DNA of 64,000 nt from an uncultured Eubacteriales bacterium (lineage in GTDB: Bacteria > Bacillota > Clostridia > Christensenellales > CAG-917), in NCBI GenBank assembly GCA_900548005.1, contig URIZ01000008.1, forward strand, positions 1-64,000. The letters are read 5' to 3'. Below, one piece after another: positions 49,634-57,889 of this stretch. The notes under the pieces are model-generated. The model made no database searches. It saw nothing but the letters and a program-made list of their open reading frames with translations, and had not been told where the DNA came from. Each line of letters opens with the position of its first letter. The stretch's first letter is position 1. The position numbers were made by a program, and so were the translations under genes.

Positions 49634-50176
49634 TCAGTCCGTGATGATGGGGATTTTGGCAAGATACACTATATCGTCGCGATCTGCCGCCTCGCCTTCT
49701 GCCAGCACGAATGCCTTTTTGTAGATCTTTCCGCCTGCAAGGCTCACGATCTTTTCAAGCCCGCGAAGGCTGCCGCCCGTGGATACAACGTCATCCACAA
49801 TTGCCACCTTCTTGCCTTTGAGAAGGTCTGCGTCGTGCTTTGACAAATACAGCGTTTGTTCGCCGCCCGTGGTGATGGATTGCACGGTTGCCTCGATGCC
49901 GTCCTGCATATACAGTTTCTTGCTCTTGCGGCACACCGCATAGAATTTTTGTCCGAGTTCGCGCGCGATGACGTGGCTCAGTTGCAGTCCTTTGGACTCC
50001 GCCGTAAGCACGACGTCGCAGCCGTCGAGAAGTTTTGCAAGTTCCTTGCCGCAATGCTCCGTCAAGTCAACGTTGCCGTGAAGGTTGAAAAAGCAAATGC
50101 TTATGCCGCTCGGCAAGGGCAGAACGGGCAAATCTGTCTTGAATCCGTTGATGTCAACGGTGTAAAATCTTTCCAT
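49634..50176 (-). CDS. Phosphoribosyltransferase, adenine/xanthine type
   Basis: A 180-residue type I PRTase with the PRPP loop VAIVDDVVSTGGSL and an upstream CRKSKKLYM block of the kind seen in apt/xpt-like proteins. It should salvage a purine base to its nucleotide. It is not a textbook Apt or Xpt, so the base is left open. AAGGAG precedes the ATG at 50176. A promoter TTGTAA, 17 bp, TATAAT lies about 30 nt upstream on the minus strand. No purine riboswitch. Confidence 0.85.
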   Translation of the reverse strand: MERFYTVDINGFKTDLPVLPLPSGISICFFNLHGNVDLTEHCGKELAKLLDGCDVVLTAESKGLQLSHVIARELGQKFYAVCRKSKKLYMQDGIEATVQSITTGGEQTLYLSKHDADLLKGKKVAIVDDVVSTGGSLRGLEKIVSLAGGKIYKKAFVLAEGEAADRDDIVYLAKIPIITD

Positions 50177-50283
50177 AGAGAAAAACTCCTTGGTGTTTAA
50201 TAGGTCTATATTATAAAACAATCGTCGTTTTTTTACAAGTCAAAACGATCTATTTTTGGGCGTGTGGCAAGCGGCTTTTTGGC

Positions 50284-50544
50284 TTACTTTTCGTTCTTTT
50301 GCTCGCTTGTTTCTTGCTCTTTTGCTTGCTCTTCTCTCGCTTTTTCTTTGGCGTTGTATTCGGTGACTTTCACTTTGTTTTCGTTTTTATCGAGCACGTA
50401 GGTGTTGTCAAGCTGATTTTTGAGATCTCCGACCACGCTTTGTATGTATTCTTTGCGAAGAATTGCTTGTTCCTTTTTTTCTTCATCGGTCAGCCCGACG
50501 TTTTTCGCCTTGCGCGCGAGTTCGTTTATTCTTTGGATATTCAT
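50284..50544 (-). CDS. DUF896 (YnzC-family) small protein
   Basis: An 86-residue protein whose first 47 residues follow the DUF896 pattern: IQRINELARKAKNVGLTDEE, then EQAILRKEYIQSVVGDLKNQLDN. A highly charged, Lys/Glu/Gln-rich tail is added. Members are small SOS-linked or cell-division-linked cytoplasmic proteins of uncertain role. AGGAAGGA lies before the ATG at 50544; a longer frame overlapping ung is a shadow. Confidence 0.88.
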   Translation of the reverse strand: MNIQRINELARKAKNVGLTDEEKKEQAILRKEYIQSVVGDLKNQLDNTYVLDKNENKVKVTEYNAKEKAREEQAKEQETSEQKNEK

Positions 50545-50633
50545 ATTGTTCCTTCCTATACTGCAAATTTGTTTGGTTTTTTGATAGATATTTGATTTTA
50601 TCTTATTTTTTGGCGATTTGGCACGTTGTCGCG

Positions 50634-51308
50634 TCACACGTCCGTGCTCCAATCTATCGGCTTTTGTCCGTGTTGTGTCAAAAACGCGTTGCATTTTGAA
50701 AAGTGCTTGCACCCGAAAAATCCTGCGTAAGCCGACAGCGGAGAAGGGTGCGGACATTCCAAAATCAAGTGTTGTGGCGCAGTGATAAGCGACTTTTTCG
50801 AGCGCGCGTTGCCGCCCCACAGCATAAACACAATCGGCTCTTTTCTGTCGTTGAGCTTGCGTATGATGCTGTCCGTCAGCACTTCCCAGCCCTTGTTTTT
50901 GTGCGAGTTGGCTTGCCCTTCGCGCACGGTCAGCACCGTGTTGAGCAACAGCACGCCTTGCTTTGCCCACGGCACAAGGTAGGGCGATTTGTTTTTCACG
51001 CCAACGTCCTGCTCTATCTCCTTGAATATGTTGACAAGCGAGGGCGGAGTCGCCACTGTCGGCTTGACGGAAAAGCACATGCCGTGCGCCTGCCCTTCGC
51101 CGTGATAGGGGTCTTGCCCCAAAATGACCACCTTGACGTCTTCGTATGCCGTGTATTTGAGCGCGTTGAAAATATCGTGCATGTCGGGATAGATCACGCG
51201 CGTGCGATACTCCTGCGCCAAAAACTTGCGTAAGATCTGATAGCTTTCGCTCTCAAAGTCTTCTTTCAGGACGTTGTCCCAGCTGTTGCCGATGTTGACC
51301 ATATCCAT
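50634..51308 (-). CDS. ung: Uracil-DNA glycosylase, family 1
   Basis: Removes uracil from DNA, complementing dut. The protein has 224 residues from the ATG at 51308 (or 222 from 51302). Catalytic motif GQDPYHGEGQAHG, LLLNTVLTV, and the leucine-loop HPSPLSAYAGFFG are all intact. A TATAAT box overlaps the first ATG, with TTGCGC 16 bp further up, so the mRNA may begin at or just before the start codon (leaderless); no ribosome site is visible. Confidence 0.95.
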   Translation of the reverse strand: MDMVNIGNSWDNVLKEDFESESYQILRKFLAQEYRTRVIYPDMHDIFNALKYTAYEDVKVVILGQDPYHGEGQAHGMCFSVKPTVATPPSLVNIFKEIEQDVGVKNKSPYLVPWAKQGVLLLNTVLTVREGQANSHKNKGWEVLTDSIIRKLNDRKEPIVFMLWGGNARSKKSLITAPQHLILECPHPSPLSAYAGFFGCKHFSKCNAFLTQHGQKPIDWSTDV

Positions 51309-51428
51309 ATTATACCACAAATTTTTTTCTGCGCAACAGTATATAAATCGTATCTTTGCCCCATAATACAATCAATCCGACGTCGGAGCAAAAAATCAAC
51401 TCGGCATAAGCCGAACAAGGAGAAAATT

Positions 51429-51551
51429 ATGGCAAAAACAGCAACCAAACAAACAAAAAAATCCAACCCCTGCCATTGCGCAGACACCAAAACCAAGACC
51501 ACGACCAAATCTCGTGCGGCGAAAGAAACCGATTGCAAAGACTGTAAGTAA
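51429..51551 (+). CDS. Small Lys/Thr-rich protein with four cysteines
   Basis: A 40-residue frame starting MAKTATKQTKKSNPCHC and ending ETDCKDCK, preceded by AAGGAG at good spacing and followed at once by the structured 3' element. The paired CxC and CxxC motifs could bind metal. The ribosome site and its own terminator-like element argue that it is expressed. No family known to me. Confidence 0.55.
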   Translation: MAKTATKQTKKSNPCHCADTKTKTTTKSRAAKETDCKDCK

Positions 51552-51676
51552 AACCGCGCTAAAATAGCGAATAACTTCGTCAACACCCATCCGCTCCAAA
51601 ATCACGTACCACTTGTACGTTGGGTTTTGTTTAGGATGGGTGTTTCCTTGTTTTTCATCTATTTATCGCGGTTTTT
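51550..51676 (+). terminator. Structured 3' element, copy D
   Basis: Outer stem AAAACCGCGCTAAAATAG with CTATTTATCGCGGTTTT, inner stem AACACCCATCC/GGATGGGTGTT. The apical hairpin is CAAAA...ACGTAC/GTACGT...TTTTG, so the apical closing base pairs also changed together. Constant phrases GCGAATAACTTCGTCA and TTTCCTTGTTTTTCATC. It overlaps the stop codon of the 40-residue gene. Nothing else is seen between 51677 and 51829. Confidence 0.88.
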
Positions 51677-51829
51677 CAAACCGTAGAGATAAAACATTGT
51701 CGATAGCTCAAAACACTACTTTTGTATTTTAGAGACTTTTGAGAATTTTATGAGATATTTGTATAACTATTGTTTGGCATTTTATCTTACCAATGAAAGA
51801 TAATTAATTCCTGTCATAGAGGAAACAGC

Positions 51830-53053
51830 CTATTTTAAGTGTTCCCATATTTTTTCAATGAGAACAGTATCGTCTGATGTATCAAATATGTGCTGGGCGA
51901 AATCTTTGACATTAGGGCGATTATCAAGGATTTTCTTTATTGCGGCGATTTGGTCTTGTTTTGGTGCCGCACCGCGTTTCAAGGCTCTGTGGCAAGTAGG
52001 GCATAGTTTTACAATGTTGTTTTCATCGTCTAGCTCATGGTTTTTTCCCAGAGAGATAACATGGTGGTATTCAAAAGATTGTTTGCCTGTATTTTTGTTG
52101 GTATATGTGGTTGTGGTTTTGCAACAGGCACACTCGTCGGGAGTGTTCATTCTTATGATTTCTATTAAACCTAAATCGCGTTTAAAGGATTTTTCATCGG
52201 TTGCCGAATCGAAGTTTAGTTCTTTTCTTAACGCTTTTATGTCGCTATTGCTTAATTCCTGCCCGAAAATGTTATTTGAATAATAACGCAACATCGAGTC
52301 AAATGAGTCTTTTTTGCTAGGTAGCAATTCAGGACAAGAAAAATATTCCACACCATCTTGAAATGAGAAATGCTCGATGGTTTCAGGATATGCTGCCTTT
52401 ATAATCGCGCATTTATATTCGTTTAGCAATCCGATATTTTTTGCATACCAGTAAAGTTTAAAGCGGAGTTGTGTGTTGCGTTTTCTGATTCCTGTAACAT
52501 AGTCGTGTTGCAATTCGCGCGGATTAAAATTTAAAACGCTAAACGGAACATTAAAGTGATCGTATAGCATACGCGCTCTTTTCAGTTCATGGACAGAATT
52601 GTAAAAATAGTCCATAGCGAGCAATGGTCGTGTTGTATCAATGCTACCACGCGATTCTGCAAAACCACGTATAAACATTTTTTTATCTTCGGTTAGTGCA
52701 TCAACATAAACGAAATCCTGACACAAAATTTTCACATGCAGTCTGTTGAAAAAACTTTCTTCTGTCAGATTTAGGTCATTGGTCAAAATAAAACGCAAAA
52801 TTGCTTGTTTATGACCATTGGTTAATTTAGTGTGATCTTCCCAATAATTGTTTGGGGCGCAAATGCGGTTTAGTTTTTTAAGCAGGCTATCTTTTGATGA
52901 TATAAGATAGTTATAGCCATCTGCGAATTTTGAAATTTTATAGCTGACTTCGGTATAAATTTTTGTCTTATCGGCTGAAAAAATATATCTGCTATAAAAT
53001 ACGCCCAACAATAATGGAGAAACTTCGGTTGCTAAAAAATCACTTACGTTCAT
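51830..53053 (-). CDS. HNH endonuclease, putative restriction enzyme
   Basis: A 407-residue protein with a C-terminal HNH/zinc module. CACC, then the YHHVISLGKNH His-His core, NNIVKLCPTC and HRALKRG carry the metal and zinc ligands. The first 290 residues, which I do not recognise, should contain the DNA-recognition part. It is divergent from, and only about 120 nt away from, the fused methyltransferase, which makes it the likely restriction partner. Low GC compared with surrounding core genes. Confidence 0.78.
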   Translation of the reverse strand: MNVSDFLATEVSPLLLGVFYSRYIFSADKTKIYTEVSYKISKFADGYNYLISSKDSLLKKLNRICAPNNYWEDHTKLTNGHKQAILRFILTNDLNLTEESFFNRLHVKILCQDFVYVDALTEDKKMFIRGFAESRGSIDTTRPLLAMDYFYNSVHELKRARMLYDHFNVPFSVLNFNPRELQHDYVTGIRKRNTQLRFKLYWYAKNIGLLNEYKCAIIKAAYPETIEHFSFQDGVEYFSCPELLPSKKDSFDSMLRYYSNNIFGQELSNSDIKALRKELNFDSATDEKSFKRDLGLIEIIRMNTPDECACCKTTTTYTNKNTGKQSFEYHHVISLGKNHELDDENNIVKLCPTCHRALKRGAAPKQDQIAAIKKILDNRPNVKDFAQHIFDTSDDTVLIEKIWEHLK

Positions 53054-53176
53054 ATTTCCACCTTTATATTTATTTGTTCTTACATTATATAGTTATTTTA
53101 ATTGTTTTTTCAATAGTTATATGATATATTATATGTGAGGGATAAAAAATCGCTCCCTCACAGAAGGAAAATGGTT

Positions 53177-54946
53177 ATGGAATTTAGAGTTTTGGACTTA
53201 TTTTGCGGAGCAGGCGGTTTTTCCTCCGGGCTTGAACAAATAGAAAATTTTCATACAGTAATAGGATTAGATTTTGACCAATATGCCATTGAAACATTTT
53301 CAAAGAATTTTCCAAACGCTACGGCGATTTGTGGAAATATACTAGAAGAGAATGTTAAGAAAACGGTAATAACTGCTGCTAAAGAGAAAAGGGTCAATAT
53401 GATCATTGGCGGACCACCGTGTCAAGGGTTTAGTTTAAAAGGTAAAAATCTTGGTTTGGACGATAGCCGAAATTTTTTGTTCAGAGAATATCTCAATATT
53501 GTAAAAGAGCTACAACCGGAAGTTTTTGTCATAGAAAACGTTAAAAATATTCTCAATTCAACAAAACACTATTTCAGAGATCAAATACTTAATGAGATAG
53601 ATAGCCTTGGCTATATTGTAAATTATGGGGTGTTGAATGCAAAAGACTATGGAGTTCCGCAAAGTCGAGAACGCGCCTTTTTTATAGCCTCAAAAAATAA
53701 ATTTATCAATTTTCCGAGCATTAACGAGAATGTTGTAACCGTAAGAGATGCAATATCGGATTTAGCCTATTTAGAGAGCGGCGAAGGTGCGGTTTTTTCA
53801 GAATATCAAAATGCTCCGCAAAGTAATTATCAGACACAAATGCGAGGCGAATGTTTGCAATATCACAAGGCAAGCACGCATTCGAATATTGCCATAGAAA
53901 AATTGAGACTAATTCCGCCAGAATGTGGAAAAGAATATTTGCCCAGAGAAATGCATGGCAAACAGAAATTTTCAACCACATGGTCGCGTCTTGAATGGGA
54001 CAAGATAAGCCCGACGATCGATACGCGATTTGATACACCGTCTAACGGGAAAAACTCGCATCCTTTTTTGAATAGGGCTATAACGCCGAGAGAGGCTGCG
54101 CGCATACAAAGTTTCAACGATAATTTTTATTTTTACGGACCTAAGGTTTCGGTGTGTAAGCAAATAGGCAATGCCGTGCCTCCATTGCTTGCAAAAGCGA
54201 TAGGCGAAAAAATATCGAGCGAACTACAAAGAGAAGTGATCCAAAACGACAATTTTACATTGTATCTCGGAAATGCGTATACGATGATCGATGAGTTTAT
54301 AAAGAATGGAGTAAGGGTTAATCATATAATTACAGATCCGCCATACAATATTTCGCACGAAAACAATTTTAGTACGCTTAGGTGTCCTAGAAAGGGCGTT
54401 GATTTTGGTGAATGGGATAAGAATTTCGACTTGTTTTCTTGGATTCCAAAATATGCTCAGATTTTGGATAAAAACGGCTCAATAATCGTTTTTTGTTCCT
54501 ATCGATATATAAGTTACATTATAAAAGCGATGGAAGAAAGTGATATTTGTGTCAAAGATGTGCTTGTATGGAGAAAAAACAATCCCATGCCAAGAAACAT
54601 CGAAAGAAGATATGTTCAAGACATGGAATTTGCTGTTTGGGGCGTAAAAAAAGGCGCAAAATGGGTGTTTCATAAGGACGAAAATAAACCATATATGAGA
54701 AGCATGTTTGAAACCGGAGTTGTATCGGGAACAGAAAGGACGATACATCCCACGCAAAAAAGCATAAAGCTCATGAGAGAAATTGTAGCAATTCACACGA
54801 ATGAAAATGACATCATTATCGATCCTTTTATGGGAAGTGGTACGACAGGGGTTGCATGTGTTGCACAAAACAGGAAATTTATTGGTGTAGAGATAGATCA
54901 AGATTATTTTATATTGTCTGCGCAAAGAATAGAAAGGTTGATTTAA
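53177..54946 (+). CDS. Fused DNA methyltransferase: cytosine-5 plus amino-methyltransferase
   Basis: A 589-residue fusion. Residues 1-350 are a m5C methylase: AdoMet motif DLFCGAGGFSSG, catalytic Cys82 in GGPPCQGFS, ENV, QSRER and QIGNAVPP. Residues about 355-589 are a beta-class amino-methyltransferase (N6-adenine or N4-cytosine): DPPYN (387-391), the HPTQKS block, then DPFMGSGTT (from 549). One polypeptide could thus protect both strands of an asymmetric site. The ATG at 53177 is chosen because AAGGA lies 8 nt upstream; an in-frame ATG at 53171 is too close. AT-rich, acquired-looking. Confidence 0.9.
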   Translation: MEFRVLDLFCGAGGFSSGLEQIENFHTVIGLDFDQYAIETFSKNFPNATAICGNILEENVKKTVITAAKEKRVNMIIGGPPCQGFSLKGKNLGLDDSRNFLFREYLNIVKELQPEVFVIENVKNILNSTKHYFRDQILNEIDSLGYIVNYGVLNAKDYGVPQSRERAFFIASKNKFINFPSINENVVTVRDAISDLAYLESGEGAVFSEYQNAPQSNYQTQMRGECLQYHKASTHSNIAIEKLRLIPPECGKEYLPREMHGKQKFSTTWSRLEWDKISPTIDTRFDTPSNGKNSHPFLNRAITPREAARIQSFNDNFYFYGPKVSVCKQIGNAVPPLLAKAIGEKISSELQREVIQNDNFTLYLGNAYTMIDEFIKNGVRVNHIITDPPYNISHENNFSTLRCPRKGVDFGEWDKNFDLFSWIPKYAQILDKNGSIIVFCSYRYISYIIKAMEESDICVKDVLVWRKNNPMPRNIERRYVQDMEFAVWGVKKGAKWVFHKDENKPYMRSMFETGVVSGTERTIHPTQKSIKLMREIVAIHTNENDIIIDPFMGSGTTGVACVAQNRKFIGVEIDQDYFILSAQRIERLI

Positions 54947-55035
54947 AAATATGCAGAAATGGTTTTATATTATGATGTAGCATTGAAAATCATAATAAAC
55001 ATCGAAAATTAAAAGCGGCAATTAGGTAATAGAAT

Positions 55036-55092
55036 AAAAAAGGCACGACTTTCAAGAAATCGAATGTGATTTTGAAGAAGGTCGTGCCTTTT
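55036..55092. terminator. Bidirectional terminator
   Basis: AAAAAGGCACGAC...GTCGTGCCTTTT with a further TTTCAA/TTGAA extension, between convergent genes. Confidence 0.85.
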
Positions 55093-55121
55093 AATTTGTT
55101 TTGTTTTTTGCGGCTATTTTT

Positions 55122-55979
55122 TTATTCTTCTTTGTCGGACATGGCGTCGATTTCGGCGGTGGATTGGCGTTCGCCGATTTTCATGTCTTCGAGCGCGTAG
55201 GTTTTCACGTCGAAACTGCCGTCTTTGAGCATCACTTTCACGCGGGCGGTTTGCTTGATAAGGTCGTTGGACTCAACCGTGCCTTCGCCATCTGCCGTGC
55301 GCACTTTGCTGCCCACTTTGGGCATGAGCTTGAACACTTCGCTGTAATATGCGTTCTCGTATTTCAGACAGCACATAAGCCTGCCGCACACGCCGCTGAT
55401 CTTTTGGGGATTGAGGCTCAATCCTTGGATTTTTGCCATTTTTATGGACACTTTTTCAAAGTCGGGCAGGTGAGTGGTGCAGCAGCACGGACGACCGCAA
55501 GGAGCGAGTGCGCCGCGCATTTTTGTGTCGTCACGCTCATAGATTTGGCGAAGCTCGATGCGCACCTTGAATATGGACGCAAGCACGCGCACGAGTTCTC
55601 TGAAGTCCACTCTGCCGTCTGCGGTGAAGTAGAAGATGAGTTTTGAGCGGTCAAAGGTGTATTCTGCGTCAACGAGTTTCATATTGATGCCCATTTCCGC
55701 CACTTTTTCTCTTATGACTTTGAGTGCGTGGTCTTTGTCTTGCAAGTTTTTTTCCACGCGTTTGATATCGTCGGGAGTGGCTTTGCGCACAACGGGTTTG
55801 AGCGGTTGCACGATATCCTTGTCGTTCACGTCCTTGTTGGCGATGGTGACGGTGGCGTATTCGAGCCCGCGCGCGGTTTCCACGATTGCGCCGTCCCCTT
55901 CCTGAAAATCGATATCTTTGGGATCGAAATAGTACACCTTGTTGGTGCTTCTAAATTTTATGCCTACGATTATTGCCAT
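55122..55979 (-). CDS. ricT: PSP1-domain protein RicT (YaaT)
   Basis: A 285-residue protein with the PSP1 C-terminal domain and the family cysteines in CGRPCCC and CGRLMCC, which in Bacillus bind Fe-S clusters in the Ric complex (RicA/F/T). That complex affects RNase Y-dependent mRNA processing, sporulation and competence. It overlaps the holB stop by 10 nt, the conserved tmk-holB-ricT order of Bacillota. The tail is acidic. Confidence 0.94.
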   Translation of the reverse strand: MAIIVGIKFRSTNKVYYFDPKDIDFQEGDGAIVETARGLEYATVTIANKDVNDKDIVQPLKPVVRKATPDDIKRVEKNLQDKDHALKVIREKVAEMGINMKLVDAEYTFDRSKLIFYFTADGRVDFRELVRVLASIFKVRIELRQIYERDDTKMRGALAPCGRPCCCTTHLPDFEKVSIKMAKIQGLSLNPQKISGVCGRLMCCLKYENAYYSEVFKLMPKVGSKVRTADGEGTVESNDLIKQTARVKVMLKDGSFDVKTYALEDMKIGERQSTAEIDAMSDKEE

Positions 55980-56944
55980 TTGTATCTAGCCTCCAATATA
56001 GAAAACAGCAGGTCGTCCACGGTGGCGGCGACGCTGACGTTGAGAGATAGTTTTCTGCGCTCCGAATTGATTTTTTGGATGATGTGAGCGATTGCTTTTG
56101 CGCTATATTTGCCGCCAAGAGCCGCAACGCTTGTCGAAACGTGCTTTGAGAGCATAAGGTCTTTGTTGTCCTTTGCCACGAGCATATCTCGCAAAATGAT
56201 GGACATCACGTCCAAAAGACCGCCGAGATCCTGCTCTGCGAGCATAAGCCCGTCCAATTTTGCCACGTCGCTTGAACGGTTGAGATTGTCAAGCACGTAC
56301 AGCGCGAGTTTGTACAAGTCCGCATATTTCGGGGAAGTGGCGATTTTTTTTGCTTTGCCCAATTGCCCTTCGCTGCAAGCGGCGGCGATTGCGCTCATTT
56401 CTTCGTCAAGCCCTAAAGCGAGCATCGAGTTGTAGATCGTTTCTTCGTCAAAGAGATCGATATACACGTTGCGCGTGCGCGACTTTATCGTCGCGAGCAT
56501 GCTTGCCTCGTTTGCAACGCCAAGGAAAATCGTCACGTCTTTGGGCGGTTCTTCGAGGGTTTTGAGAATCTTGTTTTGCGCCTGCGCGTTCATAAGATCG
56601 GCGCGGTGAACAAAATACACCTTTCTGTCCGAGAGCGGCTTGACGGCGATTGTGTCCAGCATGGTTTCAACGTCGTCAACCTTGATTTTTCCGCCCGTGG
56701 GGTAGAGATGAAAAACGTCCGCGTGATTGTTGTGAGCCACCTTTTTGCACTCCGCACATTCGCCGCACGCATCGTGAGTGGGGCAGTATATGCTCTCTCC
56801 CACAAGCGTGAAAAACTCGTCCACAACGTCATCGTCGGCGGACACGACCATATAGGCATGACCAAGCCCGGCGACCAAGTCGCCGCGTATCAACGAGTAT
56901 GCTCTTGACGAGCGCAAAGCGTTTTCAAAGGTGAGTGTGCTCAC
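55970..56944 (-). CDS. holB: DNA polymerase III subunit delta'
   Basis: A 324-residue clamp-loader subunit. It has the zinc-finger cysteines (CPTHDACGECAEC), the sensor region MNAQAQNKILKTLEEPP, and a C-terminal helical collar domain. The P-loop region is degenerate (GLGHAYMVVSADDD), as expected for the non-ATPase delta' subunit. It overlaps tmk by 4 nt. Confidence 0.94.
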   Translation of the reverse strand: MSTLTFENALRSSRAYSLIRGDLVAGLGHAYMVVSADDDVVDEFFTLVGESIYCPTHDACGECAECKKVAHNNHADVFHLYPTGGKIKVDDVETMLDTIAVKPLSDRKVYFVHRADLMNAQAQNKILKTLEEPPKDVTIFLGVANEASMLATIKSRTRNVYIDLFDEETIYNSMLALGLDEEMSAIAAACSEGQLGKAKKIATSPKYADLYKLALYVLDNLNRSSDVAKLDGLMLAEQDLGGLLDVMSIILRDMLVAKDNKDLMLSKHVSTSVAALGGKYSAKAIAHIIQKINSERRKLSLNVSVAATVDDLLFSILEARYKWQ

Positions 56945-57552
56945 TTTATCGCACCCCTTTCTCTCAAAGCGTCTATTATTCTTTGAGAAGTGACATTTTT
57001 GTCAAAATCGGGTTTTATCCGCACGAAACGACCGTTTGAAGTGGCGATTTCGTCAATATAACCCTCGTATACTTTGTCGTGGAAAGCGGCGGATTCCAGC
57101 TCCATTCTGTCGTCTTGGATCTTGAAAGTGCGCCAAGATTGGCTTGGACGCAGATCGAGAAAAATCGTAACGTCGGGGATGCAACCGTCCATTGCGGGAG
57201 CGTTGATTTGCTTGATGGTGTCCGCCCCAAGACCGCGCGCATAACCTTGATAGGCTATGGAGCTGTCCACGTATCTGTCGCACACGACAAGTTGCCCTTT
57301 TTCAAGAGCGGGTTTTATGACTTCGCGCACGAGTTGAGCGCGGCTTGCCGCGTACAAAAGAGCCTCGGTCATATCTGTCATCTCGGTGTTTTGGGGATCG
57401 AGAATGACTTTGCGGATTTGCTCGCTTATTTCGGTGCTGCCCGGCTCGCGCACGTAGATTGCGGTTTGCCCGGTGCTTTCCAGATAGTCTTTGAGAAGTT
57501 TGAGTTGCGTGGATTTGCCGACTCCTTCGCAACCTTCAAATGAAACAAACAT
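56941..57552 (-). CDS. tmk: Thymidylate kinase
   Basis: Phosphorylates dTMP to dTDP. The 203-residue protein has P-loop EGCEGVGKST, the DR(Y) motif CDRYVDSSIAYQGYARG and the TREPG-like VREPGST. First gene of the tmk-holB-ricT operon. A promoter TTGGAC, 18 bp, TATAAT lies upstream on the minus strand (57591-57620). Confidence 0.96.
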   Translation of the reverse strand: MFVSFEGCEGVGKSTQLKLLKDYLESTGQTAIYVREPGSTEISEQIRKVILDPQNTEMTDMTEALLYAASRAQLVREVIKPALEKGQLVVCDRYVDSSIAYQGYARGLGADTIKQINAPAMDGCIPDVTIFLDLRPSQSWRTFKIQDDRMELESAAFHDKVYEGYIDEIATSNGRFVRIKPDFDKNVTSQRIIDALRERGAIK

Positions 57553-57590
57553 ATCGTCCCTTTCCTTTGTTGATTATCGTATTATATCAC

Positions 57591-57620
57591 GAGCGGACGG
57601 GATTGTCCAACCATTGACGC
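57591..57620 (-). promoter_or_regulatory. Promoter of the tmk operon
   Basis: On the minus strand TTGGAC (57620-57615), 18-bp spacer, TATAAT (57596-57591). Between this and the leuS promoter (57621-57821) no gene or leader structure was found. Confidence 0.6.
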
Positions 57621-57821
57621 AATCATTGGCGAGCGTGAGATAATAAGAGTTGCCATAGCAACGTCATTCTATTATATCAAAAATTTTGCATGTCTTCAAG
57701 AGTGGTTTGCAAAGCGGCGAAAAATTTTTGTTTTTTGCTTGCGATACTTGTCGTTTGTCAAAAAATCGGCTCGGCGGCAAAAAAATTGTGACAAATACAC
57801 GCCAAGTGCGCGCGCGCCCGC

Positions 57822-57850
57822 TTGACAACGGGCGGATATGGTATTAAACT
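57822..57850 (+). promoter_or_regulatory. Sigma-A promoter of leuS
   Basis: TTGACA (57822-57827), 17 bp, TAAACT (57845-57850). The leader is only about 33 nt, so there is no room for a T-box. Confidence 0.75.
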
Positions 57851-57889
57851 GAATATTATTATTTTATATGTGAGGAGTGCTTGCCGCTT

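Noticed and set aside
50177..50283. Purine riboswitch before the PRPP transferase, guaA or guaB
   Set aside because: Conserved loop and junction sequences were not found; ordinary promoters explain these regions.
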